A DNA stretch of 64,000 nt, taken from positions 599,307-663,306 of the forward strand of contig MKVW01000004.1 of NCBI GenBank assembly GCA_001898965.1, given 5' to 3'. Below the pieces are notes generated by a model. That model saw nothing but the letters and a program-made list of their open reading frames with translations. It had not been told where the DNA came from and made no database searches. This document shows, piece by piece, positions 9,298 to 18,481 of this stretch. The stretch comes from Rhizobiales bacterium 62-17. GTDB lineage: Bacteria; Pseudomonadota; Alphaproteobacteria; Rhizobiales; Beijerinckiaceae. Made by a program: the position numbers and the translations under genes. Position 1 is the stretch's first letter; each line of letters begins with the position of its first letter.

Positions 9298-10923
9298 ATG
9301 GCCCGACATCTGGATCGACGCGGTTTCCTCAAGTCCACGGCCGCCACCGCTTTGGCGACAGGGGTCGCGGCGCCGGCGGTCTGGTCACCGGCCAAGGCGC
9401 AAAGCCGCCAGGAAACCCTGCTGGTCGTCTCCGAGAGCGGCCCCAACAACATCGATATTCACGGCGTTGGCACCAACGTGCCGGGCTATGAAGTGTCGTG
9501 GAATTGCTACGATCGGCTCATCAGCCATGAGATGAAATCGGGTCCGGGCGGCGTACCCTATTACGACCGCGACAAGTTCAAGCCGGAACTGGCCGATGAC
9601 ATGAACATCGGCGACATGTCGGTGACCTTCCGCCTGCGCAAGGGCGCGAAATTTCACGACGGCACGCCTGTCACCGCCAAGGACGTGAAATGGTCGCTCG
9701 ATCGCGCCGTCACCGTCGGCGGCTTCCCGACCTTTCAGATGAAGGCCGGCTCGCTGGAAAAGCCGGAGCAATTCGTCGTCGTCGACGACAACACCGTGCG
9801 GGTCGATTTCCTGCGCAAGGACAAGCTCACCGTTCCCGATCTCGCGGTCATCGTGCCCGCCATCTACAATTCCGAACTGGTCAAGAAGAACGCCACGCCG
9901 GACGATCCCTGGGGCCTCAACTACACCAAGCAGAACATCGCCGGCAGCGGCGCCTATAAGGTGAGCCGCTGGACGCCAGGCACAGAGGTGGTGCTCGACC
10001 GCAACGACGATTGGGCCAGCGGCCCGCTGCCGAAGATCAAGCGCGTGATCTGGCGCATGGTGCCGTCAGCCGGCAATCGGCGGGCGCTTCTGGAACGCGG
10101 CGATGCCGATGTTTCCTATGAATTGCCCAACAAGGATTTCGCCGAGCTGAAAGATTCCGGCAAGCTGTCCGTCGTCTCGACGCCATTCTCCAACGGCTGC
10201 CAATATCTTGGCATGAACGTCACCAAGCCGCCGTTCGACAATCTCAAGGTGCGGCAGGCGGTGGCCTATGCCATCCCCTATCAGAAGATCATGGACGCGG
10301 TGCTCTATGGCCTCGGCACCCCGCTGTTTGGCGCCACCACGCCGCCGCCGGCCGCCTGGCCGGTCGCCCATTCCTACAATCTCGACCTCGCCAAGGCACG
10401 GCAATTGATGAGCGAAGCGGGCTATCCCAGCGGATTCGAAACCACCTTGTCGTTCGACCTCGGCTTTGCCGTCGTCAACGAGCCGCTCTGCGTTCTGATC
10501 CAGGAAAGCCTCGCGCAGATCGGCATCAAGACGATCATCAACAAAGTGACGGGCGCCAATTGGCGCACCGAACTGAACAAGAAGGTGATGCCGCTCTACA
10601 CCAACGTATTCTCGGGCTGGCTCGACTATCCCGAATATTTCTTCTTCTGGTGCTATCACGGCTCCAACTCCGTCTTTAACACCATGAGCTATCAGTCGCC
10701 GCAGATGGACGCGCTCATCGATGGCGCCCGCACGGCCGCGGCCAATGGCGACACCGCCGCTTATGAAAAGGACGTGAAGGGCTTTCTCGATCTCGCCTTC
10801 ACCGACATCCCCCGCATCCCGCTGTTTCAGCCCTATTCCAACGTGGCGATGCAAAAGAACATCAGCGGCTACCAATACTGGTTCCACCGCCGGCTCGACT
10901 ATCGCACCTTCGTCAAGGGTTGA
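9298..10923 (+). CDS. ABC transporter substrate-binding protein, peptide/nickel family 5 (Tat-exported)
   Basis: 541 residues from the ATG at 9298, chosen because AGGAAGA precedes it and because it exposes a twin-arginine signal (DRRGFLKSTAATALATG, cleavage near AKAQS). The mature part is a family 5 (DppA/OppA-like) binding protein, with the conserved GAKFHDGTPVTAKDVKWSLDR region. It acts in the periplasm, delivering ligand to the permeases encoded next. Its place upstream of allophanate and carboxybiuret hydrolases suggests a small amide- or ureide-type ligand rather than peptides. Confidence 0.92.
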   Translation: MARHLDRRGFLKSTAATALATGVAAPAVWSPAKAQSRQETLLVVSESGPNNIDIHGVGTNVPGYEVSWNCYDRLISHEMKSGPGGVPYYDRDKFKPELADDMNIGDMSVTFRLRKGAKFHDGTPVTAKDVKWSLDRAVTVGGFPTFQMKAGSLEKPEQFVVVDDNTVRVDFLRKDKLTVPDLAVIVPAIYNSELVKKNATPDDPWGLNYTKQNIAGSGAYKVSRWTPGTEVVLDRNDDWASGPLPKIKRVIWRMVPSAGNRRALLERGDADVSYELPNKDFAELKDSGKLSVVSTPFSNGCQYLGMNVTKPPFDNLKVRQAVAYAIPYQKIMDAVLYGLGTPLFGATTPPPAAWPVAHSYNLDLAKARQLMSEAGYPSGFETTLSFDLGFAVVNEPLCVLIQESLAQIGIKTIINKVTGANWRTELNKKVMPLYTNVFSGWLDYPEYFFFWCYHGSNSVFNTMSYQSPQMDALIDGARTAAANGDTAAYEKDVKGFLDLAFTDIPRIPLFQPYSNVAMQKNISGYQYWFHRRLDYRTFVKG

Positions 10924-10950
10924 CGGCACGGTTCTTGCGAGAGGCCGCCC

Positions 10951-11964
10951 ATGCTGCGCACCATCGGCAAACGCATCGCGACCGCGATCCCGAGCTTGAT
11001 CGGGGTCATCGTCGTCACCTTCCTGTTGACGCGGGTTCTGCCCGGCGACACGGCCTCGTTTTTCGCCGGTCCGGCGGCGACGCCGCAAGCCATCGAGGAA
11101 GTGCGCAAGCAGCTCGGCCTTGACCGCAGCCAGCCGGAACAGTTCGTCAGCTATGTCAGCCATCTCGTGCGCGGCGATCTCGGCACGTCGCTGACCACCG
11201 GCCGCCCGGTGGTCACCGAACTGGCGACGCGCCTGCCCGCCTCCGCCGAATTGACTCTGCTCGGCCTCTTCATCGCGCTGCTGATCGCCGTGCCTTTGGG
11301 CATCATCGCCGCCGTGCGGCAAGGCTCATGGATCGATCATCTCTGCCGCATCGTCGCCACCGCCGGCGTGTCTCTGCCCGTCTTCTTCACCGGCCTCGTC
11401 TTCGTCTACGTCTTCTATTTCATCCTCGGCATCTCACCGGCGCCGCTTGGCCGCCTCGATGTCTTCGCTTCACCACCGCCCGATATCACCGGCTTCTATC
11501 TCATCGATGCCCTGATCGCCCGTGACTTCGAGACCTTCCGCGCCGCGCTGGCGCAGATCACTTTGCCCGCCGTGACGCTCGCCGTCTTCTCGCTGGCGCC
11601 GATTGCCCGCATCACCCGCGCTTCGATGCTCGCGGTGCTGTCGTCCGAATTCATCCGCACAGCGCGCGCCAGCGGCCTTAAGCCCTCGACCGTCGTGATG
11701 ACCTACGCCTTTCGCAACGCCATGCTGCCGGTGATCACCACGCTCGGTATGGTGTTCTCCTTCCTGCTTGGCGCCAATGTACTGGTCGAGAAGGTCTTCG
11801 CCTGGCCGGGCATCGGCTCCTATGCGGTGGAAGCTCTGATCGCATCGGATTTCGCGCCCGTGCAAGGCTTCGTGCTGACCATGGCCGTGCTCTACGTCCT
11901 GATCAATCTCGGCATCGATCTCCTCTACGGCATCATCGACCCGCGCGTGAAGGTGGAAGCATGA
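10951..11964 (+). CDS. ABC transporter permease, DppB-like
   Basis: 337 residues and about six membrane helices. It has the typical family start (LRTIGKRIATAIPSLIGVIVVTF) and the binding-protein-dependent permease signature near TARASGLKPSTVVMTYAFRNA, the EAA loop that contacts the ATPase. It lies 27 bp after the binding-protein gene and overlaps the second permease by 4 bp (ATGA). Confidence 0.93.
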   Translation: MLRTIGKRIATAIPSLIGVIVVTFLLTRVLPGDTASFFAGPAATPQAIEEVRKQLGLDRSQPEQFVSYVSHLVRGDLGTSLTTGRPVVTELATRLPASAELTLLGLFIALLIAVPLGIIAAVRQGSWIDHLCRIVATAGVSLPVFFTGLVFVYVFYFILGISPAPLGRLDVFASPPPDITGFYLIDALIARDFETFRAALAQITLPAVTLAVFSLAPIARITRASMLAVLSSEFIRTARASGLKPSTVVMTYAFRNAMLPVITTLGMVFSFLLGANVLVEKVFAWPGIGSYAVEALIASDFAPVQGFVLTMAVLYVLINLGIDLLYGIIDPRVKVEA

Positions 11965-12881
11965 CCACCCTTTCCCAGCCAGAGCCCGTTTCCCCATCCG
12001 TGACGACACTGACGAAAGCCGTCTCCGCGCGCGGCATCGGAGCGCAATTGCGCCATATTCGTTATGTCCTCGCCGACAATCCCGTCACCGCCGGCTCCTT
12101 CATCCTGTTCGTGATCTTCCTGCTCGCCGCCCTCATCGGCCCGAGCCTCGTGCCTTACGATCCGCTGGCCAGCAATACGGCCTCGGCCTTGCGCCCGCCC
12201 TCGGCGCAGCATTGGTTCGGCACCGATCAGCTCGGGCGCGATATTTTCAGCCGCGTCGTCGTCGCCACCCGGCTCGACATGATCATCGCCATCGCCTCGG
12301 TCCTTCTCGTCTTCGTGCTTGGCGGCCTCGCCGGCATTGCGGCGGGTTTCTACGGCGGCTGGACCGATCGGATCGTCGGGCGCATCTCCGATACGATCAT
12401 GGCTTTCCCTCTCTTCGTGCTCGCCATGGGCATCGTCGCCGCCCTCGGCAACACGGTGACCAACATTGTCATCGCTACCGCAATCATCAATTTCCCGCTC
12501 TATGCCCGCCTCGCCCGCAGCGAAGCCAACATCCGCCGTGAAGCGGGCTATGTTCACGCCGCGCGCCTCTCCGGCAACAGCGACCCTCGCATTCTGTTCC
12601 GCTTCATCCTGCCCAACATCATGCCGTTGATGATGGTGCAGATCTCGCTGACCATGGGCTATGCGATCCTGAATGCCGCCGGCCTCTCCTTCATCGGCCT
12701 TGGCGTGCGGCCGCCAACGCCCGAATGGGGCATTATGGTCGCCGAAGGCGCCGCCTTCATCGTTTCCGGCGAATGGTGGATCGCGTTTTTTCCGGGCGTG
12801 ACGCTGATGCTCGCCGTCTTCTGCTTCAACCTGCTTGGCGATGGTCTGCGCGATATCGTCGACCCGCTGCGCCGCACGTGA
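11961..12881 (+). CDS. ABC transporter permease, DppC-like
   Basis: 306 residues. The N-terminal extension, first helix (SFILFVIFLLAALIGPSL) and FGTDQLGRDIFSR motif are characteristic of DppC/OppC permeases. The EAA loop is near AGYVHAARLSGNSDPRILFRF. The start codon overlaps the stop of the DppB-like gene, so the pair is translationally coupled and forms the membrane channel. Confidence 0.93.
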   Translation: MTTLSQPEPVSPSVTTLTKAVSARGIGAQLRHIRYVLADNPVTAGSFILFVIFLLAALIGPSLVPYDPLASNTASALRPPSAQHWFGTDQLGRDIFSRVVVATRLDMIIAIASVLLVFVLGGLAGIAAGFYGGWTDRIVGRISDTIMAFPLFVLAMGIVAALGNTVTNIVIATAIINFPLYARLARSEANIRREAGYVHAARLSGNSDPRILFRFILPNIMPLMMVQISLTMGYAILNAAGLSFIGLGVRPPTPEWGIMVAEGAAFIVSGEWWIAFFPGVTLMLAVFCFNLLGDGLRDIVDPLRRT

Positions 12882-12888
12882 GGCCGCG

Positions 12889-14583
12889 ATGACTGCTCAG
12901 CCCCTCCTCGACGTCCGCGATCTCACCGTCGAATTCGCCACGCGGCGCGGCACCGTGCGTGCCATCGAACATATCGACATCTCCCTTGCGAAGGGCGAGA
13001 CGTTAGGCATCGTCGGTGAATCCGGCTCCGGCAAGTCCGTCACCTCCTATGCGGTGATGCGCATCCTCGATCGCGCAGGAAGCATCGCCGAAGGCTCGAT
13101 CGTCTATTCCGGTATCGACGTGTCCGCTGCCAGCGACCGCGAATTGCGCGATCTGCGCGGCCGCGAAATGGCGATGATCTTTCAAAATCCGCGCGCGGCT
13201 CTGAATCCCATCCGTCCTGTCGGCAGACAGATCGAGGACGTTCTCCTTGAGCACGTGCAGACGACCCGCGCCGAGGCCAAGCAAAAAGCCATCGAGGCGC
13301 TGGAACAGGTGCGCATCGCCCGGCCGGAGGAGCGCTACCACGCCTATCCGTTCGAAATGTCGGGCGGCATGTGCCAGCGCGTCGTCATCGCTTTGGCGCT
13401 GGCCTGCCGGCCGCAACTGCTCATCGCCGACGAACCGACCACCGGCCTCGACGTAACAACGCAGAAGGCCGTGATGGACCTCGTCACCGAGCTGACGCGG
13501 GCGCGTGGCATGTCGACCATTCTCATCACCCACGATCTCGGCCTCGCCGCTACCTATTGCGACCGCGTCGTGGTGATGGAGAAAGGTAAGGTCGTCGAGA
13601 CAGCCTTGTCGAAGGACATTTTCGCCCGGCCCGAACATCCCTATACGCGCAAGCTGATGCGCGCCACGCCGCGCCCGGGTGCGGCCTTGCGCGATCTGCT
13701 GCCGCTTGAACTCGCCGCCGCCGCGCCGACCCCGCCGCCCCAGGCACCGCCCGGCGAAACCCTGCTGCGCGTCGAGCAATTGGTGAAGGAATATCCACGC
13801 CAGGAGAGCGGCTCGCTCTGGCCGAAATTTCTCGGCGGCAAGGCGAAGGAACCCCCGGTGCCCTTCCGCGCCGTCGACAGCATCGGCTTTGAAGTCAGGC
13901 GCGGCGAAACCGTGGGTCTGGTTGGCGAATCCGGCTGCGGCAAATCCACCACGTCCATGATGGTGATGCGCCTCATCGATCCGACGAGTGGCAAGATCAC
14001 CTTCGCCGGCGAGGATATTTCCGCCATTCCGGCCCGCGACTTCGCCGTACATCCGATGCGTCGGCGCATTCAGCTCGTCTTTCAGGACCCAACCGACAGC
14101 CTCAATCCACGCTTCACCGCCGCACGCGCCATCGCCGATCCCATCCTGCGCAGCGGCCAGTCGCTCAACGATGCGGCCATCCGCGCCCGCTGTGAGGAAC
14201 TCGCCGGCCTCGTCGGTCTGCCGCTCGAATTTCTCGACCGCCTGCCGCATCAATTGTCCGGCGGTCAGAAGGCGCGCGTCGGCATCGCCCGTGCTTTGGC
14301 GCTCAATCCCGACCTCGTCATCCTCGACGAGCCGACGGCGGCGCTCGATGTTTCGGTACAGGCCGTCGTCCTCAATCTCCTGCAGGATCTAAAGGTGCGG
14401 CTCGGCATGAGCTATCTCTTCGTCAGCCATGATCTGCATGTGGTGCGCCTGCTCTGCGACCGCGTCATCGTCATGCGCTCCGGCCGCATCGTCGAGGAAG
14501 GCACGTCCGAGCAGGTGCTCGAAGCACCGAAGGCTGATTACACGCGCGAATTGCTCGAAGCCATTCCCCATCCTCCCGTCTGA
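12889..14583 (+). CDS. ABC transporter ATP-binding protein, fused DppD-DppF type
   Basis: 564 residues from the ATG at 12889, 7 bp after the permease stop; the open frame extends further upstream but the family begins at LLDVRDLTVEF. Two complete ABC cassettes are joined. The first has Walker A GESGSGKS, signature MSGGMCQR and Walker B LLIADEP. The second has GESGCGKS, LSGGQKAR and LVILDEP, followed by an oligopeptide C-terminal region. It powers import by the two adjacent permeases. Confidence 0.93.
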   Translation: MTAQPLLDVRDLTVEFATRRGTVRAIEHIDISLAKGETLGIVGESGSGKSVTSYAVMRILDRAGSIAEGSIVYSGIDVSAASDRELRDLRGREMAMIFQNPRAALNPIRPVGRQIEDVLLEHVQTTRAEAKQKAIEALEQVRIARPEERYHAYPFEMSGGMCQRVVIALALACRPQLLIADEPTTGLDVTTQKAVMDLVTELTRARGMSTILITHDLGLAATYCDRVVVMEKGKVVETALSKDIFARPEHPYTRKLMRATPRPGAALRDLLPLELAAAAPTPPPQAPPGETLLRVEQLVKEYPRQESGSLWPKFLGGKAKEPPVPFRAVDSIGFEVRRGETVGLVGESGCGKSTTSMMVMRLIDPTSGKITFAGEDISAIPARDFAVHPMRRRIQLVFQDPTDSLNPRFTAARAIADPILRSGQSLNDAAIRARCEELAGLVGLPLEFLDRLPHQLSGGQKARVGIARALALNPDLVILDEPTAALDVSVQAVVLNLLQDLKVRLGMSYLFVSHDLHVVRLLCDRVIVMRSGRIVEEGTSEQVLEAPKADYTRELLEAIPHPPV

Positions 14584-14601
14584 GCGAAAGACAAGATTGG
14601 T

Positions 14602-16410
14602 ATGATTGCCTCCGTGGTTGATTTGAATTTCGATCTGGCGAGCCTGCGCCAAGCCTATGCGGAAGGCCTGAGCCCGGCCGATATTGTCCGCGAGGTTTAT
14701 CGCCGCATCACCAATATCGATGACCCCGGTATTTTCATTTCGCTGCTCGACGAGCGCAAGGCGCTCAACTATGCCGCAGCGCTTGGCCCCTATGATGCGA
14801 CGCGCCCGCTTTGGGGCGTCCCTTTCGCCATCAAGGACAACATCGATTTCGCCGATCTGCCGACCACGGCCGCCTGTCCGGATTTCGCCTATACGCCGAG
14901 CGAACATGCCCATGCCGTGGCGCGATTGATCGCCGCCGGCGCTATCCCCATCGGCAAGACCAATCTCGATCAATTCGCCACCGGCCTCGTCGGTGTACGC
15001 TCGCCGTATCCGATCCCACGCAACAGTTTCGATGCGGCGATGGTGCCGGGCGGCTCCAGCTCCGGCTCCGCCGTCGCGGTAGCGCAAGGTCTCGTGACTT
15101 TTGCTCTCGGCACCGACACAGCAGGTTCCGGCCGCGTACCCGCCAGCCTCAACAATCTCGCTGGCCTCAAGCCGACGCTGGGCGCGATCTCGACGCGCGG
15201 CGTCGTGCCGGCCTGCCGCACGCTCGATTGCGTCTCGATCTTCGCGCTGACCGTGGCCGACGCCTTCGACGTCTTCACCGCCATGGCCGGCTTTGACGCG
15301 CAGGACTCTTATTCGCGCCCCACGCCCATCGGACCGCTGACGAGCCCACCGTCAGCCCCGCGCCTCGCTATCCCCGATGCCCAGAGCCGTCTCTTCGGTG
15401 GTGACACCCTCTCGGAAAAAGCCTTCATGCGCGCGGTGGAGGATGCCGTAGCCCTTGGCGCCATCGTCCACGAGATCGACCTCACACCGTTCTTCGACAC
15501 CGCACGCCTGCTCTATGAAGGCCCATGGGTGGCCGAGCGTCATCATGCGGTGCGCGATTTCATCACGCGCGCACCGGGCGCCATGCTGGCGGTCACCGCT
15601 GGCATTATCGGCAATGCCAGTAAATTCTCAGCCACCGATATGTTCGGTGCCCTTTATCGCCTGGCGGAGCTGCGCCGTTCGACGGCACCGACCTGGCAAA
15701 ACTGCGACATGCTGATGGTGCCAACCTATCCGCGCCCGCGCTCCGTCGCCGATTTGCAGGCCGACCCGATTGCGCCCAACAGTGAACTTGGCACCTATAC
15801 CAATTTCGTCAATCTGCTCGATCTCTGTGCACTCGCCGTACCGTCGCGCTTCCGCGACGATGGCTTTCCCTCCGGCGTTACCTTGATCGGCCCGGCAGGA
15901 CAGGATGGCGCGCTTGCCGCCTTCGGCGCGCGCTTGCAAACCCATTCGGGACAACCGCTCGGCGCGACGCGCGCACCCCAGCCGCCGCTCGCCTTACCTG
16001 CCATCCGGGCTTTGCCACCGGAGATCGAACTCTGCGTCGTCGGCGCGCATCTTTCCGGCATGGCGTTGAACGGCGAATTGACGACGCGCGGTGCCCGTTT
16101 CCTACGCACGGCCAAAACCATGCCCGACTATCGCCTGTTTGCCTTGCCCGGTGGGCCCCCTTATCGCCCCGGCCTGTTGCGTGTCGAAGCGGGAGAAGGT
16201 CATGCCATCGAGACGGAGGTTTGGGCGCTGACGCCGGAAGCCTTCGGCAGTTTCGTTGACGGCGTGCCCGCACCGCTTGGCATCGGCACCACGCTTCTCG
16301 CCGACGGCACGCGGCCGAAAGGCTTCATCGTCGAAAGCGAGGCCACGAGAGACGCGCGCGACATCTCTCATTACGGTGGCTGGCGCGCCTATATGCAAGA
16401 AATGGTTTAG
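14602..16410 (+). CDS. atzF: Allophanate hydrolase (AtzF-like)
   Basis: 602 residues. The N-terminal amidase-signature domain (about 1-440) has a Ser-cisSer-Lys triad visible as Lys in VPFAIKDN, Ser in PGGSSSGSA and Ser in DTAGSGRVP. A C-terminal allophanate-hydrolase domain (about 470-602) is present, as in full AtzF/DUR2 enzymes. The expected reaction is allophanate to ammonia and carbon dioxide in the cytoplasm. It lies 18 bp behind the ABC ATPase and is followed by AtzG and AtzE homologues, which supports a carboxybiuret/allophanate route. Confidence 0.92.
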   Translation: MIASVVDLNFDLASLRQAYAEGLSPADIVREVYRRITNIDDPGIFISLLDERKALNYAAALGPYDATRPLWGVPFAIKDNIDFADLPTTAACPDFAYTPSEHAHAVARLIAAGAIPIGKTNLDQFATGLVGVRSPYPIPRNSFDAAMVPGGSSSGSAVAVAQGLVTFALGTDTAGSGRVPASLNNLAGLKPTLGAISTRGVVPACRTLDCVSIFALTVADAFDVFTAMAGFDAQDSYSRPTPIGPLTSPPSAPRLAIPDAQSRLFGGDTLSEKAFMRAVEDAVALGAIVHEIDLTPFFDTARLLYEGPWVAERHHAVRDFITRAPGAMLAVTAGIIGNASKFSATDMFGALYRLAELRRSTAPTWQNCDMLMVPTYPRPRSVADLQADPIAPNSELGTYTNFVNLLDLCALAVPSRFRDDGFPSGVTLIGPAGQDGALAAFGARLQTHSGQPLGATRAPQPPLALPAIRALPPEIELCVVGAHLSGMALNGELTTRGARFLRTAKTMPDYRLFALPGGPPYRPGLLRVEAGEGHAIETEVWALTPEAFGSFVDGVPAPLGIGTTLLADGTRPKGFIVESEATRDARDISHYGGWRAYMQEMV

Positions 16411-16420
16411 AGGACGCGAC

Positions 16421-16606
16421 ATGGACGATCAGATCGATTGGGACGCCTTTATCAGCGCTTCGGCCAAGGTTTTGGACATCGCCATCAGCGAGGACTCACG
16501 CCCCATCGTCCGCGCCAATCTCGAACTCGCCGCCCGCATGGCAAAACTGGTGGCGGATTTCCCCCTCGACGAACGCGAGGAACCCGCGCCGGTGTTTCGC
16601 GCATGA
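16421..16606 (+). CDS. atzG: AtzG-like small subunit (DUF4089)
   Basis: 61 residues: an acidic, helical small protein starting MDDQIDWDAF, with a central VLDIAISEDSRPIVRANLELAARM helix region. AtzG is the small partner that binds and stabilises AtzE, like GatC for GatA; HpxX is a homologue. Its stop codon overlaps the ATG of the atzE-like gene (ATGA), which matches the expected 1:1 complex. Confidence 0.88.
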   Translation: MDDQIDWDAFISASAKVLDIAISEDSRPIVRANLELAARMAKLVADFPLDEREEPAPVFRA

Positions 16607-18003
16607 CCCCCGCTTTCGAAACCATGACCGCGCACGCGATCGCGCAAGCCGTGATCAATGGCGAAATGACCGCTCGCGCCATCGTCGAGGCCTGCCTGGC
16701 GCGCATCGCCCAGCAGGACCCCAAGCTCAACGCTTTCACCAAGGTCACCGCTGAGCGTGCCCTCACCCATGCGGATGCCATCGATGCGCGCCGCCGCCTC
16801 GGCGGCCATCTCGGCCCATTGGCGGGTGTTCCCTTCGCGGTGAAAAACCTTTTCGATGTCGAGGAGGTCGTGACCCTGGCGGGTTCCAAGATCAATGCTG
16901 ACAACCTGCCGGCCGGCGCCGACGCGACATTGGTGCGCAAACTGGAAGCCGCCGATGCCATTCTCGTCGGCGCGCTCAACATGGGCGAATATGCCTATGA
17001 TTTCACGGGCGAAAACGCTCACTACGGCCCCTCGCGCAATCCGCACGATCCCGATCGCATGGCGGGCGGCTCGTCCGGCGGGTCCGGCACCGCCGTCGCC
17101 TCCGGCATGACGCCGATCGCTTTGGGCTCCGACACCAATGGCTCGATCCGCGTTCCCTCGTCGCTCTGCGGCCTGTTCGGCTTAAAGCCGACCTACGGCC
17201 GCCTGTCACGCTACGGCACGTATCCCTTCGTCTCCGCTTTCGATCATCTGGGGCCAATGGCACGCTCGGTAACGGATCTGGCCCTGGCTTATGACGCCAT
17301 GCAGGGCCGCGATACCGCCGATCACGCCCAGGCCGACCGTCCGATGGAGCCGATCACGCCTGCACTGGCGCAAGGTCTGGCGGGCCTGCGCATTGCCCGC
17401 GCCGCCGGCTATTTCGACAAAGGTGGGGAGCCCGAAGCCCATCGCGCTGTCGAAATCGTGATGGAAGCGCTTGGCGCATCGGCCAGCGTCGACGTGCCCG
17501 AAGCGGGACGGGGCCGTGCCGCGGCCTTCCTCATCACCATGGCGGAAGGCGCCAGCCTGCATCTCGATCGCGTCCGCACCCGCCAGAACGATTTCGACCC
17601 CGAAGTGAAGGATCGCCTTATCGCCGGCGCCATGGTGCCCGCCGCCTGGATCAATCAGGCGCAAAAATTCCGCACTTGGTATCGTTCTCAGGTGCTGAAA
17701 CTGTTCGAGACGACCGATGTCATCATCGCCCCGGCAACGCCCTGTTTCGCGCCACGCATCGGCCAGAAGATGATGACCTTGGCAGGCATCGACATGCCCG
17801 TGCGCGCCAATCTCGGCATGTTCACACAGCCCTTCTCCTTCATCGGCCTGCCGGTCGCCGCCGCGCCCATCTGGCTCGACGGCGCACCGCTGCCCATCGG
17901 CGTGCAGATCATCGGCGCGCCCTGGCGCGAAGACATCGTGCTGCGCGTCGCCTATCATCTCGAAACCATTGGCGCGGCGCGCGCGCCGGTCGCCATCGCT
18001 TAA
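16603..18003 (+). CDS. atzE: AtzE family amidohydrolase (1-carboxybiuret hydrolase-like)
   Basis: 466 residues from the ATG overlapping the atzG stop; the open frame extends upstream but that part overlaps atzG and is not family-like. Amidase-signature motifs are Lys81 in PFAVKNLFDVEE, then AGGSSGGSGTAV and GSDTNGSIRVPSS. The AtzE/HpxY family hydrolyses 1-carboxybiuret or an oxalurate-related substrate. With AtzG, AtzF and AtzH homologues adjacent, the biuret/carboxybiuret reading is favoured, but substrate specificity cannot be read from sequence alone. Confidence 0.88.
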   Translation: MTPAFETMTAHAIAQAVINGEMTARAIVEACLARIAQQDPKLNAFTKVTAERALTHADAIDARRRLGGHLGPLAGVPFAVKNLFDVEEVVTLAGSKINADNLPAGADATLVRKLEAADAILVGALNMGEYAYDFTGENAHYGPSRNPHDPDRMAGGSSGGSGTAVASGMTPIALGSDTNGSIRVPSSLCGLFGLKPTYGRLSRYGTYPFVSAFDHLGPMARSVTDLALAYDAMQGRDTADHAQADRPMEPITPALAQGLAGLRIARAAGYFDKGGEPEAHRAVEIVMEALGASASVDVPEAGRGRAAAFLITMAEGASLHLDRVRTRQNDFDPEVKDRLIAGAMVPAAWINQAQKFRTWYRSQVLKLFETTDVIIAPATPCFAPRIGQKMMTLAGIDMPVRANLGMFTQPFSFIGLPVAAAPIWLDGAPLPIGVQIIGAPWREDIVLRVAYHLETIGAARAPVAIA

Positions 18004-18012
18004 GGACATCCC

Positions 18013-18402
18013 GTGATCATCAACGATCCTGAAACCCTGCGCGAAGTCACCGACGCTTTCGAGCGCTACGAAACGGCGCTGACGACCAACGACGTCGCCG
18101 CGCTCGACGGCTTCTTCTGGAACGACGATCTGGCCATCCGTTATGGCGCCGCCGAAAACCTTTACGGATATGGCGCTATTCAGCAGTTCCGCGCCGCGCG
18201 CAAATCTGGAAGCTTCACCCGCACGTTCGACCGTCTCGTCATCACCACCTATGGCAAGGATTACGCGACGGCCTCGCTGCACCATCATCCCGGCACCGCC
18301 CCCGGCAAGGTCGGCCGCCAGATGCAGACCTGGGCGCGCCTGCCCGAAGGCTGGCGCATCGTCGCCGCCCATGTCAGCACGATCGACGATCCCGACGTTT
18401 GA
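18013..18402 (+). CDS. atzH: AtzH/HpxZ-like protein (DUF3225, NTF2-like fold)
   Basis: 129 residues with a GTG start 9 bp after atzE. The NTF2-like fold is indicated by EVTDAFERYETALTTNDVAALDGFFW and the C-terminal TWARLPEGWRIVAAHVS. Family members (AtzH, HpxZ) occur in s-triazine and oxalurate clusters; AtzH has been reported to be an amidase-like accessory activity that prevents dead-end intermediates. It is the last gene of the operon starting at the ABC binding protein. Confidence 0.85.
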   Translation: MIINDPETLREVTDAFERYETALTTNDVAALDGFFWNDDLAIRYGAAENLYGYGAIQQFRAARKSGSFTRTFDRLVITTYGKDYATASLHHHPGTAPGKVGRQMQTWARLPEGWRIVAAHVSTIDDPDV

Positions 18403-18481
18403 TCCGCAATGGAACCAACTGGCCGAATGAAACATTTTACCTCGGAGATGCGCGTAAACTGAGTCAGGCGAGGAAATTCGG

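Noticed and set aside
10066-11322. 418-codon minus-strand frame across the ABC binding protein and permease
   Set aside because: Antisense shadow of two well-supported plus-strand genes.
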